Source: Lentimicrobiaceae bacterium (GTDB lineage: Bacteria > Bacteroidota > Bacteroidia > Bacteroidales > Lentimicrobiaceae). Taken from it: a stretch of 5,652 nt of DNA. Below the pieces are notes generated by a model. That model worked only from the letters and a program-made list of their open reading frames with translations. It ran no database searches and was not told where the DNA came from. This document shows, one piece after another, positions 1 through 5,652 of this stretch. The translations under genes and the position numbers were made by a program. The stretch spans positions 1-5,652 of the forward strand of contig JAQVEI010000178.1 of the NCBI GenBank assembly GCA_028697695.1, given 5' to 3'. Position 1 is the first letter of the stretch. Each line of letters opens with the position of its first letter.

Positions 1-3000
1 ACCAATACTCCATTCAAAGGTTCACCCGAATCGGCATTGGTTACCGTACCGGCAAACTGGGCTGGGGTAAATACATACATTTCATTTTCGATGGTAAAGC
101 TTGGGTTGGCCAAATCGTTGGTGTTCAATACCAAATCCTCGAAGTAAGAAGCACCGGGGTCATAGCCTGTTGCATCCCAGGTAATAGCTACCGTGCGGCT
201 TTGACCCGGCTGAACAAAACCTTCAGCAGGAACCACCGAGGTAATAAACCCGGCTTTGGCAACATTGAGGGTATAATCCTCAACTTCGCCATAGGAGGTA
301 GTACCACAGGGATTCAGGGTTCCGCCATACTGTAAGCGAACGCGCATGCGGGTAGGTCCATCCAGTGCACCCTCGGGTACAGTGATGTTGCCTGTGAAGG
401 TAGCTCCGCCTCCGCTGGAGGTAAGGTTAAAACGCTCACCGGCATCTTCGAACGATTCGTTCTGGTTCCAGTCAACCCATACTGCAGCGATGTCTGAAGA
501 CCATGGACTGGGGTTCTGCACAGTAACTGCATAGGTTTCTCCAATTTCAACATCAGCTGAAATGGAGGTATAATTGCCATAATTGGTACAACCGGATGAG
601 TTGTTGATCTGGTCTCCAAAAATAAATGTACCAATGTACTCATCGCATCCGCCACTGGCAGAACAATAAGCCAAAGGAGCCCGGTTGCCGTCATCTTCAA
701 CCCATTCGGGGAAGTTGAAAGCAAGGGTACCCTCACCGGTATTGCTGATGGTTACGGTTTGAACAGCCTGGCTGTTTACCCACAACTCATCGTAAATATA
801 AAGCGGGGAAACAACTGCTGTAGGATTGGCCCATTCTACCTGAACGGGGCCGGCAGGTGCCGACATTCCTTCGTCGTACACGGCCTGAACCGTATAGTCA
901 TATGTGCCAAAGGTAGGAAGCATATCCACGTAGTTGTTATCGGCAGTATAACCCACAACCAAGCCATTGCGCCTGATGGCAAAGTTTAAGAAGGCATCCG
1001 TGGGGTTAAAGGTCCACGAAAGGTTTACCTGTCCGGTTACCGGGTTGGTTAAAACTGCCGTAAGGTCTTCGGGCATAGCCAAAGCCGGACCGGCAACAAC
1101 CATAGTAACTGGAACAGTAACTGTACCTACGTTGGGCTCGGAAGTAAAGGTTACCTCAGCGGTATACACTTCACCTGCTTCAGCGCCTTGGGCATTGAAA
1201 TAAGCAGGAATGCTGTAGTTGCCGTAAGGGCCTACAGTACCTTCGTAGCTGCCCAAAGTTAGCCAGCCGTCGCCGATACCACCGCCACCGCCGCCACCGG
1301 TGAGACACATGGCCAGATACTCATCAAGAGGTGAATGTGAACTGCCATTAAATTGCGTCCTATTACCGGTTCCCGTCATTGAGTTTAACCAATAGAAGGT
1401 GGGTGATGCAGTGGTGCAATGAATGCCAATCCATCCGTCGGCCAGGTTGGTAGAGGGTAAATCAGCCGTAAACATATAGGTATCATAACCTATTACGGGG
1501 GTTCCTGTGTTAACCGGAGCCAGGCTGGCAGTTAAAGAGCTAACTACCGGACCGGGCTGTGTAGCACCCGGGCCGCGGATTTCAATTTCAAAATCCATAG
1601 TAGCCGGAGGAGCATCGGTAAAAATAGCCCAGAAAGTAAGTTTATTAAAACTACCACTTACGCCTGAAAATTGCTGATAGCAGGTATACGTGCCGGCAGC
1701 ATTGTATCCATTATCGGAACCAACCGGAGCGTTGTTAAACAGGCTTCCGGCAGGACACAGCATGGTATTGCGGCTGTTCAGTGGTTCACCATTCCCGCGG
1801 CCAATGCTTGCATTTTCGCCAAAGCTTTCAACCAGCGTAGAATTGGTGAAATCGCGAACAGGTATAGTAGGATCTATACCGGGAGCAACATGGTTAGATT
1901 CGTCCATGTAAACTACTTCCGCACTCCATTCAAGTGTACCGTCGCCATTGTTGGCTACGTTCATGGCGCCCTCCAACATTTCATTGGGGTTAACCGTAAC
2001 ATTATATGGATTGGGAGTTACAGCCATGGAAGGACGGGGAAGTTCAAAGTTCTGGTAAGTAGTGGCTGAAGGCATAATCACTACCCCTTCCACTGTTGCC
2101 ATATTGTATCCATCCTTTACAGCAGCCATGGTATAAGTACCAATGGTGATATCATTAATAATATATTCTCCGTTTGCGCCGGTGGTGGTAACAAAGCTTC
2201 CGTTATCTCCATCAGCAGCTACCGTAGCATTGGTTATGGGTACGCCAAAGCCATTGGTTACAAATCCCTGAACTATACCTGTAGGCAGTGTGCTTGCAGG
2301 AACGATTTCAAGATAAATATTTGCCCGGGTGGTATAGGAAGAACCTACATTAACAATATCGGTACAGCCGTTTCCGGATGAAAGGTCAGCATGGTTATGT
2401 GCAACCAATCCCGGTAATACTGTACCATATACAGAACTATTGCCCGCGTAATTGTTGTTATCAAAACAAACACTTACAAGCAGGTTTGATATGCCATCCC
2501 AGGTAAAGGGAGTTTGCAGATCAATGGTTTGAAGACCTGTACCCGGTACAGCATAAGTACCTGAATATACGTTGGTCCATCCTGTTTCTACAAAATTGGG
2601 AATGGTTGCCCCTGAATAGTTTTGCATATCAATGTTAAAACCATTCATCACATGAGCATTGGCAGTGGATACATTAAAGCCGAGAGAAATAATGTCTCCG
2701 GGTACTCCTCCTGCGCTGAAAATTTCACTGGCAGGGTACAAAAATTGTGTACGTGAGTCCATCCATAAAGTATAATATGGATATGTAGCAGTGGATGTAC
2801 CTGTCCCTACCTGCACAGTAGTGCTAGGTGGTGGCGGAGGAGGTCCCATTTCGAGGCGAATATTGGGACGATTTGACTGAACTGTGCCGGCATTAAAAGA
2901 ACAGCCTGCAGCATTGTCAGCATGTTCATGCCAGGTCATTCCTGCAGCGGGGCCGCCGTAAACATAACTATTGCCGCTCCAGCCCGTGTTGTCAAAACAA

Positions 3001-3443
3001 ATATTGACAAGCACATTTGAAGTACCATCCCAATTAAAGGGAGTGTCAAACGCAATGGTTTGCCAACCGGTAGCCGGAACAGAATAAGTTCCACTGAAAC
3101 AGTTGGTCCAGCCTGCATCTACAAAACCTGTAAGCGAAGTTGCTGAGGTGGCCTGTAAATCAATGTTCATTCCATTAAGCATATATGTATTAGCTGAAGA
3201 TACATCAAAGCCTATGGAAGAAATTAGTCCGGCTGAGCCACCTGCGGCAGTAATTTCTGCTGCCGTGTAGATAATTTGAGTACGTGAATCATGATACAAT
3301 GAGTAAAAAGGATGTCCCATTGTAGATGTTCCGGTTCCGATTTCAACGATAACCGGTTGCGCACTCAGATTCAAGGCAAAAAACAAAGCCATCAAGTTGG
3401 TAAGCCAGATGCGCCAACTTTTGAATTCTGTAATGTTTCGCAT
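1..3443 (-). CDS. Large secreted multi-domain protein, probable T9SS cargo (C-terminus outside window)
   Basis: The frame is open from ATG at 3443-3441 to the window edge: 1147 codons, no stop seen. Residues 1-28 look like a Sec signal peptide: Arg and Lys early, hydrophobic core about 13-26, likely cleavage after Ser-Ala before Gln29. Then come two copies of an unnamed beta-rich module (about 31-199 and 210-380) joined by six prolines (201-206); a carboxypeptidase-regulatory-like domain (about 388-468); a BACON/ASH-like Ig domain (about 471-788) interrupted by a Cys-containing segment and seven glycines (716-722); an FN3-like domain (about 790-871); a second Ig-like domain (about 874-1125) interrupted by a GEVED domain (922-1061); and the start of another regulatory-like domain from 1128. 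No enzyme motif is visible. The start has no Shine-Dalgarno sequence, as is usual in Bacteroidota. Met18 is in frame, but using it would destroy the signal peptide. T9SS export is inferred from architecture, since the sorting domain would lie outside the window. Confidence 0.93.
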   Translation of the reverse strand, partial: MRNITEFKSWRIWLTNLMALFFALNLSAQPVIVEIGTGTSTMGHPFYSLYHDSRTQIIYTAAEITAAGGSAGLISSIGFDVSSANTYMLNGMNIDLQATSATSLTGFVDAGWTNCFSGTYSVPATGWQTIAFDTPFNWDGTSNVLVNICFDNTGWSGNSYVYGGPAAGMTWHEHADNAAGCSFNAGTVQSNRPNIRLEMGPPPPPPSTTVQVGTGTSTATYPYYTLWMDSRTQFLYPASEIFSAGGVPGDIISLGFNVSTANAHVMNGFNIDMQNYSGATIPNFVETGWTNVYSGTYAVPGTGLQTIDLQTPFTWDGISNLLVSVCFDNNNYAGNSSVYGTVLPGLVAHNHADLSSGNGCTDIVNVGSSYTTRANIYLEIVPASTLPTGIVQGFVTNGFGVPITNATVAADGDNGSFVTTTGANGEYIINDITIGTYTMAAVKDGYNMATVEGVVIMPSATTYQNFELPRPSMAVTPNPYNVTVNPNEMLEGAMNVANNGDGTLEWSAEVVYMDESNHVAPGIDPTIPVRDFTNSTLVESFGENASIGRGNGEPLNSRNTMLCPAGSLFNNAPVGSDNGYNAAGTYTCYQQFSGVSGSFNKLTFWAIFTDAPPATMDFEIEIRGPGATQPGPVVSSLTASLAPVNTGTPVIGYDTYMFTADLPSTNLADGWIGIHCTTASPTFYWLNSMTGTGNRTQFNGSSHSPLDEYLAMCLTGGGGGGGIGDGWLTLGSYEGTVGPYGNYSIPAYFNAQGAEAGEVYTAEVTFTSEPNVGTVTVPVTMVVAGPALAMPEDLTAVLTNPVTGQVNLSWTFNPTDAFLNFAIRRNGLVVGYTADNNYVDMLPTFGTYDYTVQAVYDEGMSAPAGPVQVEWANPTAVVSPLYIYDELWVNSQAVQTVTISNTGEGTLAFNFPEWVEDDGNRAPLAYCSASGGCDEYIGTFIFGDQINNSSGCTNYGNYTSISADVEIGETYAVTVQNPSPWSSDIAAVWVDWNQNESFEDAGERFNLTSSGGGATFTGNITVPEGALDGPTRMRVRLQYGGTLNPCGTTSYGEVEDYTLNVAKAGFITSVVPAEGFVQPGQSRTVAITWDATGYDPGASYFEDLVLNTNDLANPSFTIENEMYVFTPAQFAGTVTNADSGEPLNGVL
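261..680 (-). other. GEVED domain within the 1-3443 protein (residues about 922-1061)
   Basis: This segment starts with a YCSASGGCDEY motif and ends with the hallmark GEVEDYTLNV at residues 1052-1061. Between them lies the conserved core VWVDWNQNESFEDAGE. Its acidic Asp/Asn pattern resembles a calcium-binding loop. The GEVED family is widespread in extracellular bacterial proteins, often with T9SS sorting domains; its molecular role is not well defined. Here it sits inside an Ig-like domain rather than between domains. Confidence 0.9.
2304..2816 (-). repeat. Tandem N-terminal module, copy B (residues about 210-380)
   Basis: Second copy of the module, joined to copy A by a short linker with six consecutive prolines encoded at 2826-2843. 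The N-terminal three quarters aligns to copy A almost without gaps. The last 40 or so residues, after the CFDN motif, are much more divergent. The two copies differ at many codons, so the duplication is not recent. Confidence 0.85.
2847..3353 (-). repeat. Tandem N-terminal module, copy A (residues about 31-199)
   Basis: First of two in-frame protein modules. Shared landmarks with copy B, in order, are GTGTST, DSRTQ, an AGG turn, MNG-x-NID, GWTN, SGTY, QTI, TPF-x-WDG, CFDN, a His-rich patch and RxNI. By eye about 75 of the first 133 or so aligned columns are identical. Copy A has an extra cysteine (WTNCFSG) where copy B has valine. I know similar segments in T9SS cargo proteins but no established family name. 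A carbohydrate-binding or adhesive jelly-roll role would be a guess. Confidence 0.85.
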
Positions 3444-3485
3444 AATTGTTAATTAAGGTGAGTAAAAAATTGAATTAATTCTAAC

Positions 3486-3498
3486 ACATTCCGAATGT
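3486..3498. promoter_or_regulatory. 13-base odd palindrome just upstream of the 3443-1 gene
   Basis: ACATTC-C-GAATGT reads the same on both strands around one central base and lies 43 bases before the start codon. The outer TAAC and GTTA extend the symmetry, with two extra bases on one side. It could be an operator for a dimeric regulator. It is too tight to be a good RNA hairpin. A short palindrome may occur by chance in A/T-rich DNA. Confidence 0.3.
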
Positions 3499-3511
3499 TA
3501 AGTCCGAAAGT

Positions 3512-3562
3512 GTAACCTCATTTTAGTCATCGTAACTCTATTGATTGTTTGGCAGTAACCTC
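3512..3562 (-). promoter_or_regulatory. Three spaced direct repeats (GAGGTTAC-like)
   Basis: On the minus strand GAGGTTAC occurs at 3562-3555 and 3519-3512, with a one-base-shorter copy, GAGTTAC, at 3538-3532. The starts are about 20-24 bases apart, close to two helical turns, which suits tandem binding of one regulator on one face. They lie 70-120 bases upstream of the start codon. The first copy also contains AAAGGAGGT, a perfect Shine-Dalgarno look-alike, but no start codon follows at a usable distance. Confidence 0.3.
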
Positions 3563-3591
3563 CTTTCTTTAATTAAAGTGACCTTTTATGA

Positions 3592-3678
3592 AAAGATGAT
3601 AAAATATAAATCAACTTCTCATCTTTACGGATGAAAGGGGTAGCAATAGCAACTACAGGATGAATCATTCTCATCCTG
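3592..3678. promoter_or_regulatory. Alternating GATGA/TCATC inverted-repeat arms
   Basis: Two perfect 8-base inverted repeats lie in tandem. AAAGATGA (3592-3599) pairs with TCATCTTT (3619-3626) around a 19-base loop. CAGGATGA (3656-3663) pairs with TCATCCTG (3671-3678) around a 7-base loop. A further GATGA at 3630-3634 could compete for either TCATC arm. They lie 150-235 bases upstream of the start codon, so they could be operator sites or, if transcribed, alternative leader hairpins. No U-tract follows on the minus strand, so neither is a terminator. Confidence 0.35.
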
Positions 3679-4214
3679 GAAACGTTAATGGTTTATATAC
3701 GATTAACACGCCTACTGAACCCTTTCGTCCAGTTTATTCATTCTTTAGCATACAGTTACCGGAAAATTTTGCGTAAATTAAACCGGCGTTAGTACAACAA
3801 GTGAGTGCGAATGTACAAATAATGACAATTCAAAACAGCTATACCCCTATTGAAACTTAAATAATTTTTTTAATCGAATTTATATTTTCATATTTATTTA
3901 ATCATACTATATTGATAACCAATCCTTACAGAACCAATCTTATCAAAAATAAAATAAAATTAATTTCTTATTTTTTACATGCAATTATTCAGCTATTAAC
4001 AGTATAAATCATTCATATCCTTCATTATTTCATATAACCAATATATGTCACAAAATCAACATTTTCTGATTATACACTACTTTTAAAATTGAATGACTTA
4101 TCACAGAACAAGAGGTATTTTCGTGGATTGTTTTCATTTAATTTATTAGAGATGCTTACCAAATGAATTATAACCTTAATAATCAGATGAGCAGCCAGGG
4201 ATTAATCATCTCTT

Positions 4215-4419
4215 TTCCAATCTTATCCCAGCAAATACGCCTGATAGGGTTCTTGTTCCCCCGGAGCAGGACTTTGCCTATGGCTTCTTTAAGATTATCT
4301 TCGATGAGCCCTTCGGGGTTCCGCCTTGCGGAGGATACCTTACCCTCAGCTAATGGTTGGCGATTACAAACCCCCATAGTGGACTTTCACCACCAAGTTA
4401 ATTACCATGCACGGCACAC
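4215..4419 (-). mobile_element. Group II intron relic (probable class IIC), 5' part of domain I only
   Basis: On the minus strand this begins GTGTGCC, the group II 5' boundary consensus, followed by GCATGG, GGTGAAAGTCC, TTAGC, GGTAAGGTATCC, GGCGGAAC-x-CCGAAGG, GGCAAA, GGAACAAGAAC, an AGGC turn and GGGATAAGATTG. From memory these fall in the same order as the corresponding blocks of domain I in the Oceanobacillus iheyensis class IIC intron. Short helices are visible (GTGG/CCAC, TCCGC/GCGGA, AAGAT/ATCTT). The 5' boundary directly abuts the T-tract of the terminator at 4420-4451, in the same orientation; this is the known preferred target of class IIC introns. Relative to O. iheyensis there is about 20 bases of extra sequence after GAAGG. 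Recognisable homology fades near 4215. There is no reverse transcriptase and no domain V down to 3444, so the element cannot be mobile on its own. The inner limit is approximate. Confidence 0.78.
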
Positions 4420-4451
4420 AAAAAAAAAGGCCCCCCTTTCGGAGAGCCTTT
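4420..4451 (-). terminator. Intrinsic terminator of the 5652-4474 gene
   Basis: Starting 22 bases after the stop codon, AAAGGCTCTCC (4451-4441) pairs with GGGGGGCCTTT (4436-4426) around a GAAA loop. This gives an 11-pair stem with two G-U wobbles. It is followed by an uninterrupted run of nine T (4428-4420, three of them in the stem). Read on the plus strand the two wobbles become C-A mismatches and no U-tract follows, so it acts for minus-strand transcription. It separates this gene from the 3443-1 gene. Confidence 0.93.
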
Positions 4452-4473
4452 CTAAAGAAAATCGAATAAACGA

Positions 4474-4707
4474 TTAGTTGGTTACCACTACTTTCTTTGT
4501 GAAGGTTTCACCGCTATTGGTGATAAACTTAACAAGATAAGCACCGGCTTCGTAATTACGTACATTCAGTTGAATGGTTTGAGCCTTGGTAATGGTTTGT
4601 TCAAATACTACCTGACCCACATAGTTGTAAACCATTACCTGACTGATATTGCTGGTCAGATCGATATTTACTACGCTGTTGGCAGGGTTTGGATAAACAC
4701 TTACCTG
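4474..4707 (-). other. Type A T9SS C-terminal sorting domain (residues 316-392 of the partial protein)
   Basis: The YPNPAN motif lies 73 residues from the C-terminus, followed by alternating hydrophobic strands, a Gly-Ala-Tyr-Leu-Val turn and a lysine pair before the terminal VVVTN. This matches the layout of the Por secretion C-terminal domain in Porphyromonas and Flavobacterium cargo. It fixes the phylum and the final destination of the protein (cell surface or medium). Confidence 0.96.
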
Positions 4708-5652
4708 AGCCTGTGTTAAAACAGGCACATCCGTAATTAAAATACATACTTCTTCACTCATTGGTGATTCGCAATCTTCGTAAACGGCAGTTACGGTATA
4801 GCAATAGGTTTCACCTATTACCAGCGCAGATTGGTCGGCATCGGTGTAGGTAGTTTCCTCTGTTGAGCCAATCATTTCACCATCACGGAATACGTTGTAT
4901 CCAACCAGGTCACGGCTTCCGGTAACTTCCATTGGCAGTGCGGCGTTGGGCAGAGCAGCGTAACCTGCCGGAGCAAGTGCAGATGCCTGAACGGGTGCAT
5001 ATACAGTGTTATCAACAATGGGTTGCAGCGGGGTGGTGACACCATCAATGGTTTCAACAAATCCTTCTACATTCCAGTTCACGTTGATGTCAGAGATGGC
5101 CGACAAATCGTCCCAGGATGAACCATCGAGGGAGATTTTATCTCCAAATCCGGCAACAGCAGGACCAGCATCACAACCGGCAGTATAAACACCATTACCG
5201 TGAGTAAGGGTGTAACCAAACCATAGTTCGGTAGCACCGGTTACCGGTACAGCAGAGTTGAGCGTAATCTCATTCCATGCTTCGGCAGTATAACTGGCCA
5301 AAGGCTGGGTAAGTACAAGCTGGCTGGCATTAGCGCCTGTCCATACTTTAACCACTATGGTTGAGCTGGCATCTTTAAAGAATATACGCAGTTTGGTCAA
5401 ACTGGTTCCGGCATACTGAGCAAGCTGTGTAGGGGTAAACCTTGCAGCTACGCTGAATGTACCGCCACCGGTCAATCCAATAGCATCATTATTTATACCG
5501 TTGTCCCATGCAAGCCATCCTGATGGGCCGGGGCCTGTTCCACCGGGGGCACTCCAGTTAAGTACTACACTGATGTTTCCGGGTGAAGATACTTCAGTAG
5601 CTGTGAGCTCGGTAGGTTCAGCACATTGACGGTAGATGTGAATGTTATCAAT
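4474..5652 (-). CDS. T9SS type A sorting domain-containing protein (5' end outside window)
   Basis: The frame is open from the window edge (first codon at 5652) to TAA at 4476-4474, giving 392 residues of a longer protein. Residues 1-10 (IDNIHIYRQC) look like the last strand of a choice-of-anchor J or MAM-like domain. An FN3-like domain begins about residue 11 (CAEPTELTA, LNWSAP), is interrupted at 46-199 by a beta-rich jelly-roll-like segment (WLAWDNG, GGGTFSVAARF, ELWFGYTLTHG, CDAGPAV), and resumes about 247-304 (VGYNVFRDG, YCYTVTAVYEDCES). Residues 316-392 form the type A T9SS sorting domain: VSVYPNPAN, then NYVGQ, YEAGAYLVKF and a basic FTKKVVV end. That domain directs outer-membrane translocation and is normally removed on export. 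A TTG at 5475 is not the start, since the frame stays open and conserved upstream. The function of the whole protein cannot be told from this part. Confidence 0.95.
   Translation of the reverse strand: MDNIHIYRQCAEPTELTATEVSSPGNISVVLNWSAPGGTGPGPSGWLAWDNGINNDAIGLTGGGTFSVAARFTPTQLAQYAGTSLTKLRIFFKDASSTIVVKVWTGANASQLVLTQPLASYTAEAWNEITLNSAVPVTGATELWFGYTLTHGNGVYTAGCDAGPAVAGFGDKISLDGSSWDDLSAISDINVNWNVEGFVETIDGVTTPLQPIVDNTVYAPVQASALAPAGYAALPNAALPMEVTGSRDLVGYNVFRDGEMIGSTEETTYTDADQSALVIGETYCYTVTAVYEDCESPMSEEVCILITDVPVLTQAQVSVYPNPANSVVNIDLTSNISQVMVYNYVGQVVFEQTITKAQTIQLNVRNYEAGAYLVKFITNSGETFTKKVVVTN

Larger units (their letters stand above)
3444..4214. other. Non-coding gap upstream of the 3443-1 gene
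   Basis: No credible gene is present here. Open frames are short and lack recognisable protein features. The interval 3841-4140 is extremely A/T-rich, with 65 G or C in 300 bases by my count. The promoter of the 3443-1 gene should lie on the minus strand in this gap. I found no convincing Bacteroidota promoter (TTTG, spacer, TAnnTTTG). TATTTTTG at 3951-3944 matches the -7 consensus but has no -33 partner and lies about 500 bases from the start codon. TATATTTT at 3608-3601 is a near match only. A perfect 12-base palindrome (CTTTAATTAAAG) lies at 3567-3578. Confidence 0.7.

Noticed and set aside
314..736. Minus-strand open frame of 140 codons in another frame
   Set aside because: It overlaps the complete GEVED domain, which is encoded in the frame starting at 3443.
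759..1203. Two plus-strand open frames (759-989 and 967-1203)
   Set aside because: Both are antisense shadows of the FN3 and Ig-like part of the 3443-1 protein, with no recognisable motifs.
1278..1298. GGT/GGC run as a possible microsatellite or phase-variable tract
   Set aside because: It encodes seven glycines with mixed codons and is best read as a flexible hinge. The repeat unit is three bases, so slippage would not shift the frame.
1671..2069. Plus-strand open frame of 132 codons
   Set aside because: It is codon-aligned with the minus-strand protein and is open only because that protein avoids TTA, CTA and TCA codons here. The minus frame has clear domains through the same stretch.
3506..3565. 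Shine-Dalgarno-like AAAGGAGGT followed by a 10-codon frame (ATG at 3530 region, minus strand)
   Set aside because: The spacing of about 27 bases from GGAGGT to ATG is far too long and the peptide is tiny. Bacteroidota rarely depend on this motif.
4183..4377. Minus-strand open frame of 64 codons
   Set aside because: It lies inside the structured intron domain I relic and matches no reverse transcriptase motif. The conserved signal here is at RNA level.
4163..4477. Plus-strand open frame of 104 codons
   Set aside because: It runs antisense through the intron relic and the terminator and ends in the stop region of the 5652-4474 gene. It has no protein-like features.
5473..5475. TTG as start of the 5652-4474 gene
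   Set aside because: The frame is open for 59 more codons to the window edge, with FN3-like and WDNG motifs in them, so the true start is outside.

Overview
This window comes from a member of the Bacteroidota. It holds parts of two large secreted surface or extracellular proteins, both on the minus strand. The one visible C-terminus ends in a type A sorting domain of the type IX secretion system (T9SS), which is confined to this phylum. The domain repertoire (GEVED, carboxypeptidase-regulatory-like, fibronectin III and BACON/ASH-like Ig modules) is typical of the group. The start codon used has an A/T-rich leader and no Shine-Dalgarno sequence, which also fits.

Layout in the direction of transcription (right to left). 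(1) 5652-4474: the last 392 codons of a multi-domain T9SS cargo protein whose start lies outside the window. (2) 4451-4420: a strong intrinsic terminator for that gene. (3) 4419 to about 4215: a stretch that reads like the 5' part of domain I of a group II intron, closest to class IIC. Its first base follows directly after the terminator T-tract. No intron-encoded reverse transcriptase or domain V remains, so it is a truncated relic. (4) About 4215-3444: a non-coding gap with a core of about 22% G+C (3841-4140), then a probable upstream control region with inverted and direct repeats. (5) 3443-1: the first 1147 codons of a second very large secreted protein, which runs off the left edge.

The terminator and the gap of about 1 kb suggest that the two genes are separate transcription units. 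Both products are probably exported by Sec and then T9SS, but the second one's sorting domain would lie beyond the window and cannot be confirmed. No catalytic domain is visible in either fragment. What is present is binding, adhesion or spacer architecture.

The most notable points are the intron relic placed exactly where class IIC introns are known to insert, and three separate cases in which one beta-rich domain appears to be inserted inside an Ig-like or FN3 domain. The 3443-1 protein also begins with a tandemly duplicated module of about 170 residues that I cannot assign to a named family. I see no CRISPR array, tRNA, rRNA, defence system or complete mobile element.
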